Virus record (IMG/VR): IMGVR_UViG_3300021085_000001 | Coordinates: 1 to 63,142 of that record | DNA length: 63,142 nt | Direction: 5' to 3' (one strand) | Source of the DNA: a virus | Shown: piece after piece, positions 27,622-37,402 of the stretch | Layout: each line of letters starts with the position of its first letter | Position numbering within the stretch: position 1 is the first letter of the stretch | Translations under genes and position numbers: made by a program | Notes under the pieces: generated by a model | The model's input: the letters and a program-made list of their open reading frames with translations, nothing else | Told to the model about the DNA's origin: nothing | Databases searched by the model: none

Positions 27622-29658
27622 ATGGCACAAAGTAAAAGAACTTTTCAAGCTGCTCAAATGAATAAGGATCTTGATGATAGATTAGTCTCTCAAGGAACTT
27701 ATAGAGACGCTTTAAATGTCAGTGTTGCTTTCTCTGAAGACGGTAATGTAGGCGCTTTAGAAAACCTAAAGGGAAACGAACTGATAGCTAATCAAAATAT
27801 AACAGGGCTTAGCGCTGTGTCTAATCCAAATGCTGAGGTTGTTGGTAGTATAGCTCACCCGGAAGAAAATAAAATTTATTATTTTGTATCAGGTGATAAT
27901 TCAGACGGTATATTTGAATACGATGTTGAAGCAAATACCATATCTACCATAATAATCGACAGCTCTTCGCCGCCGCCAGCACCTGTACAGTTAAAATTTA
28001 CATTTGCCAACTCCTTAGCACAGGCTTCTGTAGCTATTAATGGAGCAATTACCGTATCTTCTAGTTTAGGCGAAATAGAAAGTATTACACAAGACTTTAA
28101 CGAAACGGTTACCACTGATACATTAAGAACTATCTCAGTTAGAGTTAAGGTTCCTAATGGATATAGTAATAAAAATAGCTACGTTAGTGGTACTCTAACA
28201 GCTACCCAGCAAGCTATTGCGGCACCAATTGTATCGTCAATTACTATTTTAGAGCCGACCAATATAACAAGCACCTCTGTTACTTTAAACGGAAAATATA
28301 CACAGGACGCGGCTTCGCTCACAGATGTAGGCTTTTACTATGCTCCCAATACAGGCGGTTCTAGTCCCGCTAGTTTGTATTCTAATAAATTTGTTATATT
28401 AGATTTAATTGGTAGCAGTGCTAATATATCCAGTGGAGCTCCTAATTGGACAGACCCATTCGATACAGTTGAGCCAGGCGATATAACCGTTACAGATGGA
28501 AACGGAGACATAATAGCTTCTAGCAATTATGTATACGAACGTTTCTATGGTGCACAACCTTCTGTAATAACCTTTAATGACGATTATTTAGCTATACTCC
28601 CGGTTACGGTTGCGCAGACTAGCACGTTAACTACAGTATCTGATGCTTTAACAAGTACTCAAATAGTTTCTACAGGAACCCAAGTTTCGTTATCAAGTGC
28701 TATAACATCGCCCTTTAAAGCTGATATAACAAGTTTATCATCAAGCACTGAGTATACCGCAGTTGCTTATGTTACTAATGCGCTAGGCACAACTTATAGT
28801 GATATCGTAACATTTAGTACTGAAGCAGTAGCCGTCCCCACATACAACGCTCTACCAGACGATAGAATTTTTATTTTTCCAACAGCTGACGACACTCAGT
28901 ACGGAGCTAACCTTTATCCTGGGTATAGAGAATTTGAAAAAAACGGAGGAGACTTTTATTTTGCTGCAGTAGCTTCAAAAGCCTCAGGATTATATAATGA
29001 TTATAATGATTTAACCTCAGGGGTAACATGGTCAAATTTAGGAGTTAATTTTACTTACAACGATACAGAAACCCAAAACTATGCAAAAACTAGTTCCGTT
29101 AATGTTTCAACTTCTTCAGCGGGAGTATACACTATCACTGCCGCTAAAAGCGGTTTAACATCGGGGACTACACAAATAGTTGTTGGCAGCCCCGCAGGAA
29201 CGCGTTATAAATCAACATTTACATTAAACTTTGCAAAAACAGGCACAGGCACAGTTCCGTTTGTTGCTGAATTTGACCACAATGTTAGCACCGCTCTCCA
29301 TTGGAACGCAGCGCCTGCTGAATTGGCTGAATTTTCTATCGGACCATTTAATCAAGGCCAAGATGGCGCTATAATGATACCTTTATCCACTGACAATAGT
29401 GTTGCAATCGCTCCAACCGGAACTACTACTGCTAAGTTTAACAACAATACGTTTAATCCAGAAAATTTAGATGTTTCTATTTCAGGAAAAACTGAAGGGG
29501 TTGATTTTGAATACTATATAGCTACTGAAGCGATGAGTATATGGGGAGGGACTGGTATAGGACCTGTGCCTGCAGTTATAATAGAAGCCGACCCTTATGT
29601 GTTAAACGGAGGGACTGCTAACGTTACTCACACTTTAAATATAACTTATAATTATTAA
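27622..29658 (+). CDS. Tail stabilisation/hub protein, N-terminal part with Ig/Fn3-like extension
   Basis: A 678-residue protein. Residues 1-125 (FQAAQMNKDLDDRLVSQGTY, GNVGALENLKGNELI, GSIAHPEENKIYYFV, IFEYD) match the start of the large stabilisation/hub protein of Bacteroidota podoviruses. Instead of the expected continuation, the rest is Fn3/Ig-like beta sequence (NITSTSVTLNGKYTQ, VGFYYAPN). The missing continuation appears at the start of the 29884 ORF. A short gene separates them. It probably forms a tail hub with surface-exposed domains. Confidence 0.65.
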   Translation: MAQSKRTFQAAQMNKDLDDRLVSQGTYRDALNVSVAFSEDGNVGALENLKGNELIANQNITGLSAVSNPNAEVVGSIAHPEENKIYYFVSGDNSDGIFEYDVEANTISTIIIDSSSPPPAPVQLKFTFANSLAQASVAINGAITVSSSLGEIESITQDFNETVTTDTLRTISVRVKVPNGYSNKNSYVSGTLTATQQAIAAPIVSSITILEPTNITSTSVTLNGKYTQDAASLTDVGFYYAPNTGGSSPASLYSNKFVILDLIGSSANISSGAPNWTDPFDTVEPGDITVTDGNGDIIASSNYVYERFYGAQPSVITFNDDYLAILPVTVAQTSTLTTVSDALTSTQIVSTGTQVSLSSAITSPFKADITSLSSSTEYTAVAYVTNALGTTYSDIVTFSTEAVAVPTYNALPDDRIFIFPTADDTQYGANLYPGYREFEKNGGDFYFAAVASKASGLYNDYNDLTSGVTWSNLGVNFTYNDTETQNYAKTSSVNVSTSSAGVYTITAAKSGLTSGTTQIVVGSPAGTRYKSTFTLNFAKTGTGTVPFVAEFDHNVSTALHWNAAPAELAEFSIGPFNQGQDGAIMIPLSTDNSVAIAPTGTTTAKFNNNTFNPENLDVSISGKTEGVDFEYYIATEAMSIWGGTGIGPVPAVIIEADPYVLNGGTANVTHTLNITYNY

Positions 29659-29660
29659 CT

Positions 29661-29882
29661 ATGCCTCAATTTACAATAAGCCCGCAAACTGCTATTATAG
29701 CGGAAGTATCTTTTATACCAAATGTTGATATACAAGTTAATTCTATTCAGAATATACATGCTTTAGAACTTACTTTTGGTGTTAATGATATAATAAGTGC
29801 TAACACTAAGGTTAATATACTAGAGGGATACGCTTCTATGGGTTTTACCCCAAAAGTTGTTGTTGATTACACAGAAATATAA
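29661..29882 (+). CDS. Small beta protein between split tail genes
   Basis: A 73-residue protein, MPQFTISPQTAIIAEVSF..., beta-rich with no known motif. It lies two bases after the 27622 gene and one base before the 29884 gene, so it is part of the same tail module. It may be a remnant linker domain or a separate small tail component. I do not recognise it. Confidence 0.55.
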   Translation: MPQFTISPQTAIIAEVSFIPNVDIQVNSIQNIHALELTFGVNDIISANTKVNILEGYASMGFTPKVVVDYTEI

Positions 29883-29883
29883 T

Positions 29884-32800
29884 ATGGGAAGTTTTATACT
29901 AAATTTTGATAAGAATAGGCTTATAACAGGAGCCAATATCGTTGATAACATACTTTACTTTACAGACAACGAAACAGAACCTAAAAGAATAAACCTTGAA
30001 GTCTTTAAGGCCGCAGACCATTCAAACGGTACTACATCTGTATATGGTAGACAATTTTTAGAAAGAGATATAACCGTTATAAGGCCTCATCCTCAAGCCG
30101 TAATTAACTCTAACCTATCACAGGAAGTTGATATTCCTATTGATGCTGTTGAGCCTTTGGTTTTAACTGGCGCTGCAGATGTTTTTAACGACTTCGTAAA
30201 ACTAAATGGTTCAGCAATTAATGCAGGAACCGTTTTTGTAAAAAGAGGATTTTATTATCGCGAATATATAAATGGGGCAACACCTTCTTTAGAAACAGTT
30301 ATATCAGAGGGCACTAAAGTAGAATCTGATTTAAATGGCTTTGGTTTTTCTTCAGAAGTGTCTTTGTCTGTTAATAAAAAATATCATTACGTAGCATACG
30401 CTAAGTCGCAAGTAGGCTCTGCTATTTACGGTGATGTTGTTGCATTTAAAACCAATGCCATCACTGTAGATTTCCCCTCCGTAACCACGGTCGGTCATGA
30501 AAAAATAAGCAATCTTTCGTATAGGTTGAAAGGAAAAGTAACTGATGAAGGTGGTTCACAAGTAACTGAAGTCGGTATATATTACTATTTTTTAGATTTT
30601 TTAAACAGTTCAACTCCTCCAAGCACACTTGTAGGAAATTCGAACAACGCGATAACGGGTGCAAATAAACAAACAGCTTCATATAATATTGATACTGGTG
30701 AATTTTTTATAGATATAGCTATACCTCCCGCTTCAATATTTTATTATCAAGCTTATGCTGTTAATGTCGAGTCTGGACAAGATGAAGGCTTAGTCAAAAA
30801 TCAGTTAGTTGCTGTAACGGAAGCTCCGGAAGTGCAGTTAGAAGATTGCGAAATTTTTAATAATAAAGCAATACTTAGAGCTAAAGTCACAAGAGCTAAC
30901 GGTAATCTAACAGAAAGGGGGTTTTATTTTAGCAAGACGTCGAACAATCTATTTACCATGGTAGCCACTCACGCTACCGACTCTAACATATTTAAAGTTA
31001 GTGTACCAATGACCCCAAACACGTCTTTAGATGCTTATTTGTATGACACTATAGCTGAGTCTGGGTTATCATTAACCAAAGGAGATACTTTATATATAGC
31101 CGCATACGCTTCTAATGGAGCTGAGCGACAAACAGGAATATTGCCCTTAACTATAAGAGATGCTGAAATTGACCCTCCTTCTGTTTCCACAAACAATGTA
31201 GAGATAGTTGACAACAACGGCAATTCTAGGTTGAGGTGTACTGGCTACAACAACGCACCTGACTATCAAAGTGTTCAAAGCTTAGGTTTCTATATAACTA
31301 GAAACGAATCTGGGGAAGAATTAGGTGTAGATCAAGCTGCAAAAAAAGCAGAAATGATTAGACGTTTCAACACGTTTCCTAGAACGGCTACGGAAATAAT
31401 TGCTCAAAAAACAATAGGATTTATAACACAACCGAATACCGATATAGGTCTTTTTGTTGATTCGTTTGATGGTAATAATGAAGTGCCTTTGGAGCCAGGA
31501 TACGATTATTATGTTATGGCTATAGCATTTAACGGTGGCGTTCTTGGCACTGGAGATGTTGTAAATACACCTACAAAAACAGAAGCTGAAGCACCACCAG
31601 TATACACCCGGCAAACAAACCCTGCGACTTTAACTAGCGGAACAATGCGTGGTACTGTAGAATTTGACGACGACCCCACTGTTAAAGTAGCTTTAGACGA
31701 TGCTGGTTTCACATACGCTGCAGGGGAAAGTGGCACTTTAAAAGTTGCCCATATTTCAATATCCAGTGGGGATTTAGCTACTTTAAACACGTTTATAACA
31801 ACAGGTGTTGGTAGTGGAAATTTTAACGTTTTAAAAAGTGGGCTGCAACAAGATACATTATACAAAGTGCAAGCTTACGTAACGCCTTCAGGCGGATCAA
31901 AGGTATATGCTAAATTTGATCATGACGAACAAGGCACATATGGCGACGGAATAACTCGTTTTAGAACGTTAAAACCAACAACCACACTTCCTAAGCTTAC
32001 CGCAACATTAAAAACTACACAAAGGACTACTGCAAAAGTTAGAGGTAATCTAACTAACGACGGAGGCTCAGGTATGTCGCTACAAGCTATGCAACCTGTT
32101 TTTTATTATGCTACTAAAGCGATTACGGTAGGATCTACTGATGCGCAAAAAATAGCCAATATAATAACCCAAGTTGGAACAAACCAGCCAACCGCAACGT
32201 TGGGCAAACTAGGAGCAGATTTTGATTATAATCAAGATCCTCCAAATCCATCTTTAGCAAATGAAGCTTTTGTTACAATAGGAGGTGCACAAGAGCATAT
32301 AGCTAGTTCAACATCAACACCTTTACTCAACAACACAGAGTATTACTTCTTCATGTCAACTACCGTTTCAAATGGAGCGGGCACAACTAGTAGTAATCTA
32401 AATGAGTTTAAAACGTTAGCGCCGGTAGCAACAACACCTATAATAAATCCCGTAGTAGTTTCTAACATAGCTGAAACAAATGTATGGGTAGGAGCTACAG
32501 TAATATCTAGCGGAGGAAATGCGGATTATCACAATAGAACCGTAGGGTTTTATTATATAAAAAAATCAGATTTACCCGCTTCTTATGACCCTAATAATGG
32601 CTTAACTGCAGCAACATCATTAATAGCTGATGCTGACAAAGCTTTTGCGGCTCAAGCTAGATTTGGAGGTACTTATTTAGGCTCTAAAAACTTAACATCC
32701 TTAGAGCCTAATACAGAATACTATGTTATTGCGGCTGTAGAAAATAGTGTAGGTGTTGGATACAGTACTAAAGCCACGTTATTCAAAACAAAAGGAGTAT

Positions 32801-33180
32801 CTGTTCCTGATTCTATATCAATAAATGGACTAAACACATTTTGGTTTGATAAAAACGGTAGAGCTATAGACGAAAATGCTGTTTCTTTTACAACTACACC
32901 GTCTACTGCATCTGTAGTTGCAATAGTACAATCATATTGGTCGCCTTCAACAGGGGGAGCGCGTGTGCCTTCTGTGCTTTTAGAAAGATCATCTAACGGT
33001 AGCACGTTGCTAACCATAGATTGTCCGGAAAATAACAGTAATTCTGCTAGGGAAATATACATAACTTTAGCACACTCACTAACACCCGGGGTGACTAGGA
33101 GAATAAAAATAATTCAGCAAGCTGGATCCGGAAGTGGCTTTGACGATGGTGACGGCCCAGATATAGCCGCACAACTATAA
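29884..33180 (+). CDS. Tail stabilisation/hub protein, central part with Fn3-like array and BACON-like end
   Basis: A 1098-residue protein; the start at ATG 29884 follows the TAATATG junction. Residues 1-70 (SFILNFDKNRLITGANIVDN, LYFTDNETEPKRINLEV, ERDITVIRPHP) are the second block of the classical hub protein. About seven Fn3-like units of roughly 95-130 residues follow, each with a ...VKxGFYY-like strand (KRGFYYRE, TEVGIYYYF, TERGFYFSK, QSLGFYITR, DDAGFTYAAG, VFYYATKA, TVGFYYIKK). The end (SFTTTPSTASVVAIVQSYW to RRIKIIQQAG) resembles a BACON domain. Confidence 0.65.
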   Translation: MGSFILNFDKNRLITGANIVDNILYFTDNETEPKRINLEVFKAADHSNGTTSVYGRQFLERDITVIRPHPQAVINSNLSQEVDIPIDAVEPLVLTGAADVFNDFVKLNGSAINAGTVFVKRGFYYREYINGATPSLETVISEGTKVESDLNGFGFSSEVSLSVNKKYHYVAYAKSQVGSAIYGDVVAFKTNAITVDFPSVTTVGHEKISNLSYRLKGKVTDEGGSQVTEVGIYYYFLDFLNSSTPPSTLVGNSNNAITGANKQTASYNIDTGEFFIDIAIPPASIFYYQAYAVNVESGQDEGLVKNQLVAVTEAPEVQLEDCEIFNNKAILRAKVTRANGNLTERGFYFSKTSNNLFTMVATHATDSNIFKVSVPMTPNTSLDAYLYDTIAESGLSLTKGDTLYIAAYASNGAERQTGILPLTIRDAEIDPPSVSTNNVEIVDNNGNSRLRCTGYNNAPDYQSVQSLGFYITRNESGEELGVDQAAKKAEMIRRFNTFPRTATEIIAQKTIGFITQPNTDIGLFVDSFDGNNEVPLEPGYDYYVMAIAFNGGVLGTGDVVNTPTKTEAEAPPVYTRQTNPATLTSGTMRGTVEFDDDPTVKVALDDAGFTYAAGESGTLKVAHISISSGDLATLNTFITTGVGSGNFNVLKSGLQQDTLYKVQAYVTPSGGSKVYAKFDHDEQGTYGDGITRFRTLKPTTTLPKLTATLKTTQRTTAKVRGNLTNDGGSGMSLQAMQPVFYYATKAITVGSTDAQKIANIITQVGTNQPTATLGKLGADFDYNQDPPNPSLANEAFVTIGGAQEHIASSTSTPLLNNTEYYFFMSTTVSNGAGTTSSNLNEFKTLAPVATTPIINPVVVSNIAETNVWVGATVISSGGNADYHNRTVGFYYIKKSDLPASYDPNNGLTAATSLIADADKAFAAQARFGGTYLGSKNLTSLEPNTEYYVIAAVENSVGVGYSTKATLFKTKGVSVPDSISINGLNTFWFDKNGRAIDENAVSFTTTPSTASVVAIVQSYWSPSTGGARVPSVLLERSSNGSTLLTIDCPENNSNSAREIYITLAHSLTPGVTRRIKIIQQAGSGSGFDDGDGPDIAAQL

Positions 33181-33191
33181 AAAAATAAATA

Positions 33192-36100
33192 ATGGCAGAT
33201 AAAAAACTACCTTTTGAAAAGATTTTTCCATACTTTAGTTATAGATGGAGGTATGAAGATGGGCAATATTCTCCATATGCTCCGTTTAGTAAGGTAAATT
33301 TTTTCCCTAAAGACCCAGATGTAGAGGAATACTTTAAGAAGGGTCATAATACATCAATATCAAATACCGTTGAGTCTATAAACCTTGGCGGTATTGATAA
33401 AGGAGGGCCTGACGTTGTTGCTGTAGACGTGCTATACACAGAATCGCTGTCTAGCACTGTTTATATATTAAAAACAATAGAAATACCACAAGCAGAAAGA
33501 GGCAACGGAGCAGAATTAAAGATACAGGTTAATAAGCGATCGTTTGCATCTGCATTACCAGACTCACAACTATCTAGAGCATATGATAATGTTCCTTTAA
33601 AAGCAAAAGCTCAAGAGGTTACTGCTAATAGATTAATGTACGGTAATTATGTACACCAATTTGATCAACAACCTTTAAATATAGTTGTAGGCGTTAAGTC
33701 ACTTGGAGCTGACCCGTTAAATGGTCCTCATATTAAAGGCAATAGAACCTATAACGTTGGCGTTGTTTATATTGATAAATATGGTAGATATGGCAATGTA
33801 ACAACGCAAGAAGCTGCTACTGTTAGTGAACAAGGCTCTTCTATAAAAACAGAATTTACAACAAAATTTAGATCTACATTAACAGCTAAAATTTCCAGCG
33901 AAGCTCCAGAATGGGCGGTTTATTATAGGTACTTTGTTAAAGACGTGTCTGGTGAACACTTTAATTTGTCTGCATTTAATGTATATAACGATGGTGCTAC
34001 TGGTGATGGTGATTCTGATAACGTTTACCTTCAGTTCAATTCTTCCGATAGGAATAAAATCACAGATGATACTATTCTAATACCAAGGAGAATAAATGAT
34101 GCTACCGACCAGCAAATACTTACTTCTGAATCAAGACACCCTGTTTTAGATATAGAGAACGAAGCGCCGGATATTGTTAAGAGTCAAGTTAATGAAAGAA
34201 TTTTATCATCTGCTGGCATATCCATTACCGACGAATATGGTAACACTTATGATCCTCTTCTAGCTGTTGGCTCTGGAGGAAGTTTAGGTAGCTCTAATCA
34301 CCCTACGGTCGTTGGAGATACTCAAATAGCAATAGGAGATACATCTAATGGTTTTGGAAGTGTAATAGCTAATATAAACAAATACATATTATCTCAAGAC
34401 CCAGATGCAACTCAATTCGCAATAGAATCTGGATCTGCTAGCTCCAGCCTTCCTGATCAAATTATAGATATATCTGGCTATGCTGATCGTTTAGCTCTTA
34501 AGTTTAAAGCTAGATATAAACAAGATGACGCTCAGTACACTACGTCACCGTGTTTGGTTGACTCTATTAAATTCATAGCTACGAATGGTAATAAGAAAAA
34601 ACGTAACTTAATTGTATTTACTATATCTACTAGATTAGATGAAGGTGGTAGTCCTTTAGAAGGCACAGGTGCTGGAGACGGGTTAGACAAAGGCGGTCAT
34701 ACTATGGATGGCGGGCCAAAACGCGAAGACTTAAAGTTTTACAAACTAGGTTTATCTGAAGAAGGACAGGACAAACTAAAAGGTTCGTTTTTTGTAAAAG
34801 TACCGCGTGAAGTTGCTAATAACAGCGCTGTGCCTATATTACCAACTTTTCAAACTGAATTTGATGAAGATGGTAAAGTTTCTATAATAAAAGAATTAAA
34901 CTTTGAGACAGAACCCGTTCAGGACTCTAATATAGACTTGTATTGGGAATCTAGTAAAACATACTATATTGATAGGGACCATGGTTCTTTGAATAGCGTA
35001 GATTTTGCAAATTGCATTGGAACAGCAGAGCCATCTACTGGAAATATATATCTAGAATCAGTTAAACTTTTTGATAAATTTAATTCAATAGAAATTTCTA
35101 AGGGAGTACGTGTTAACACCCCTGCTAATAGATTTGCAGAAGAGAATAGAAAAGCTGGATTAATATTTTCGGGGCTATATAATTCAAAAACAGGTGTTAA
35201 TGAGCTTAACCAGTTTAATGCGTCTGTGGGCATAACTAAAGAGTTAGAACCTAATTATGGCGGAATACAAAAACTATTTGCTTTAGATACTAATCTTATT
35301 GCTTTTGCTGAAGACAAAGTATTTAGAATATTAGCTGATAAAGATGCTCTTTTCAACGCTGATGATGGCGTTAACGTTACAGCTACTAATTTAGTTTTAG
35401 GACAGTCTATGGTTTATCAAGGTAACCATGGTATGAGCAAGAACCCTGAGTCTTTTGCTTATTTTAGAAATAACATATACTTTACTGACGCTAAAAGAGG
35501 TAGCGTTCTACAGCTCACGCCTGCTAATGGTCAAATATTCCCGATAAGCACTAGGGGGATGAACAACTTTTATAGAGATCGCATAGGTACAGCTGATAAG
35601 CTTATAGGTATGTATGATGGAGCTAAAAACACTTATACTTTATCAATGCAAGGGTATGACAATACTGAAGCATCTATTGGCTCTGAAACGCTTCCTGGAG
35701 AAACAACAGATATTACAATAGGTTATAATATACGAACCGAAGGTTGGACATCACGATATAGCTTTATTCCTGAGTCAGGTGTTACAATGAACAATAAGTT
35801 TTACACATTTAAAAATGGCAACGTTTATTTACATAACTCCAACACGGCTAATAGAAACAATTTTTACGGTACAGACTACAGCTCTGAGGTGGAAATTATT
35901 TTTAATGACAACCCTACCAACGTTTCAGACTTTTTAACATTGAACTATGAAGGCGATTCAGGTTGGGAAGCGGTTAGTATTATTGGGGACCAAGACGGTA
36001 CGCATAACATAACAGATGTTAGGTTGCTTGATTCAGATGAAAGCGGTTTTTTAGGATGGTTTTTAAAAGAAGGCAAGTATCACGGAGCAATTGTAGGTTC

Positions 36101-36296
36101 GCAGCCGGTTTATATAATAGACCCGGCAGGAACTATTGGAGCAGACGGGTTTTGGCCGCTAATACAAGACGGGAACAACACACAAGATGTTTCTGGTACT
36201 AAAGGTTTCTTTGCTAAAGTAAGATTTAAAAACTCTGCAACCACAGCTAAAGAACTTTTTGCTATAACTACAGAATATTATATTAGTCAAAATTAA
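33192..36296 (+). CDS. Tail stabilisation/hub protein, C-terminal part
   Basis: A 1034-residue protein. LPFEKIFPYFSYRWRYEDGQ, YSPYAPFSKVNFFPKDPDVE and FKKGHNTSISNTVESINL are the third block of the hub protein of related phages. The C-terminal half includes a likely beta-propeller-like region (QKLFALDTNLIAFAEDKVFR, NPESFAYFRNNIYFTDAKRG, QIFPISTRGMNNFYRD). It probably caps the tail. It is encoded separately here rather than fused to the 29884 product. Confidence 0.7.
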   Translation: MADKKLPFEKIFPYFSYRWRYEDGQYSPYAPFSKVNFFPKDPDVEEYFKKGHNTSISNTVESINLGGIDKGGPDVVAVDVLYTESLSSTVYILKTIEIPQAERGNGAELKIQVNKRSFASALPDSQLSRAYDNVPLKAKAQEVTANRLMYGNYVHQFDQQPLNIVVGVKSLGADPLNGPHIKGNRTYNVGVVYIDKYGRYGNVTTQEAATVSEQGSSIKTEFTTKFRSTLTAKISSEAPEWAVYYRYFVKDVSGEHFNLSAFNVYNDGATGDGDSDNVYLQFNSSDRNKITDDTILIPRRINDATDQQILTSESRHPVLDIENEAPDIVKSQVNERILSSAGISITDEYGNTYDPLLAVGSGGSLGSSNHPTVVGDTQIAIGDTSNGFGSVIANINKYILSQDPDATQFAIESGSASSSLPDQIIDISGYADRLALKFKARYKQDDAQYTTSPCLVDSIKFIATNGNKKKRNLIVFTISTRLDEGGSPLEGTGAGDGLDKGGHTMDGGPKREDLKFYKLGLSEEGQDKLKGSFFVKVPREVANNSAVPILPTFQTEFDEDGKVSIIKELNFETEPVQDSNIDLYWESSKTYYIDRDHGSLNSVDFANCIGTAEPSTGNIYLESVKLFDKFNSIEISKGVRVNTPANRFAEENRKAGLIFSGLYNSKTGVNELNQFNASVGITKELEPNYGGIQKLFALDTNLIAFAEDKVFRILADKDALFNADDGVNVTATNLVLGQSMVYQGNHGMSKNPESFAYFRNNIYFTDAKRGSVLQLTPANGQIFPISTRGMNNFYRDRIGTADKLIGMYDGAKNTYTLSMQGYDNTEASIGSETLPGETTDITIGYNIRTEGWTSRYSFIPESGVTMNNKFYTFKNGNVYLHNSNTANRNNFYGTDYSSEVEIIFNDNPTNVSDFLTLNYEGDSGWEAVSIIGDQDGTHNITDVRLLDSDESGFLGWFLKEGKYHGAIVGSQPVYIIDPAGTIGADGFWPLIQDGNNTQDVSGTKGFFAKVRFKNSATTAKELFAITTEYYISQN

Positions 36297-36299
36297 TTT

Positions 36300-36785
36300 A
36301 TGAGTCTTATAAAATCAAATCAAAAAGTAACAAACGTATTTTCTAAAAAAAATATTTCAGAGCTATTAAAAAAAATATACTCTTCAAAATCGAACGAATC
36401 ACTTATTCATAACAACGGTAAAATATGCAGGGAGGGTGGTGATTTGTTTGACTTAGAGCATGAGCTAGTGGATGGACTATATTTAAGAAGAATGAGCTTA
36501 AACAAAGGAACGGGTATAATTAGTGGCATACATAAGAGAGACCATGTTTGGATACTATTACAAGGAAGCATTAAAGTTTCCTCTGAACTGGGAGAAGAAG
36601 AGTACTTAGCACCGTGGGTAGGTTACTCACCAGCAGGCACTCAGCGACTCATATACGCTAACGAACGTTCGGTGTTTCAGAACGTTTTTAAAAACCCAAA
36701 AAATCTAACTTATTTAGATGATTTAGAGGATTACAACTACTGTACTACTATAGAGGAGTACGAAAAATATAAAAAAAATAATTAA
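36300..36785 (+). CDS. Cupin-fold protein
   Basis: A 161-residue protein. Its middle, ISGIHKRDHVWILLQGSIKV, then APWVGYSPAGTQRLIYANER and VFQNVFKNP, follows the two cupin motifs of a single-domain jelly roll seen in short phage proteins. His539-type metal residues are only partly present (H at IHKRDH). It may be structural rather than enzymatic. It lies between tail and internal virion genes with three-base spacing. Confidence 0.65.
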   Translation: MSLIKSNQKVTNVFSKKNISELLKKIYSSKSNESLIHNNGKICREGGDLFDLEHELVDGLYLRRMSLNKGTGIISGIHKRDHVWILLQGSIKVSSELGEEEYLAPWVGYSPAGTQRLIYANERSVFQNVFKNPKNLTYLDDLEDYNYCTTIEEYEKYKKNN

Positions 36786-36787
36786 TT

Positions 36788-37387
36788 ATGGCGGGAATAA
36801 TGACAGCGGCTGCAATAGGAGCAGCGGTATCCGGAGGGTCTAAAATAATAGGGTCCTTAATTGGTAGCGGAAAAAGAAAAAGAGAACAAAAAGCAGCTGA
36901 GGCTGAGTTAGCTCAACAAAAACAAGCTTTTATGGACTTTCAATTTACTAATCCATATGCTGGACTAGAAAATGTAGCTGAAGATTTAACTGTTAACCAA
37001 GACGCCGCACAATTTCAAGCTCAGCAATCTGATGCTGCGTTAGCACAAGCTATGCAAGCAGCTGTAGCTTCTGGAGGTGCCGCTGGTGGTGCTCAAGCAA
37101 TTGCTCAAGCGGCATTACAATCTAAAAGAGGCATAGCTGCAGATATTGCAAGACAGGAACAGGCAAATCAAGCAGCGCAAGTTAACCAAGCAGCTAAATT
37201 ACAACAATTAGAGGCTCAAGGCGAAGAAGATTTACAATCACAACAATACATTCAACAAGGAGAACTACTTAACATGGCAAGTGGTAGAAAATTTGTAGCA
37301 GATCAAGCTAGAGCTCAAGCTAGTGAAATGTTAATGGGAGGTATTGGTGAAATTGGAGGTGCGGTAGGAAAAATGAATTTTAAGTAA
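36788..37387 (+). CDS. Internal virion protein, Ala/Gln-rich
   Basis: A 199-residue protein. A hydrophobic Gly/Ala N-terminus (MTAAAIGAAVSGGSKIIGSL) precedes long Ala/Gln-rich amphipathic helices (QQSDAALAQAMQAAVASGG). It resembles the small internal core proteins of podoviruses (T7 gp14-like in style) that are ejected into the envelope to form part of the DNA channel. The order small-medium-giant internal proteins supports this. Confidence 0.65.
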   Translation: MAGIMTAAAIGAAVSGGSKIIGSLIGSGKRKREQKAAEAELAQQKQAFMDFQFTNPYAGLENVAEDLTVNQDAAQFQAQQSDAALAQAMQAAVASGGAAGGAQAIAQAALQSKRGIAADIARQEQANQAAQVNQAAKLQQLEAQGEEDLQSQQYIQQGELLNMASGRKFVADQARAQASEMLMGGIGEIGGAVGKMNFK

Positions 37388-37402
37388 GAAATAAAGCAAA
37401 AA

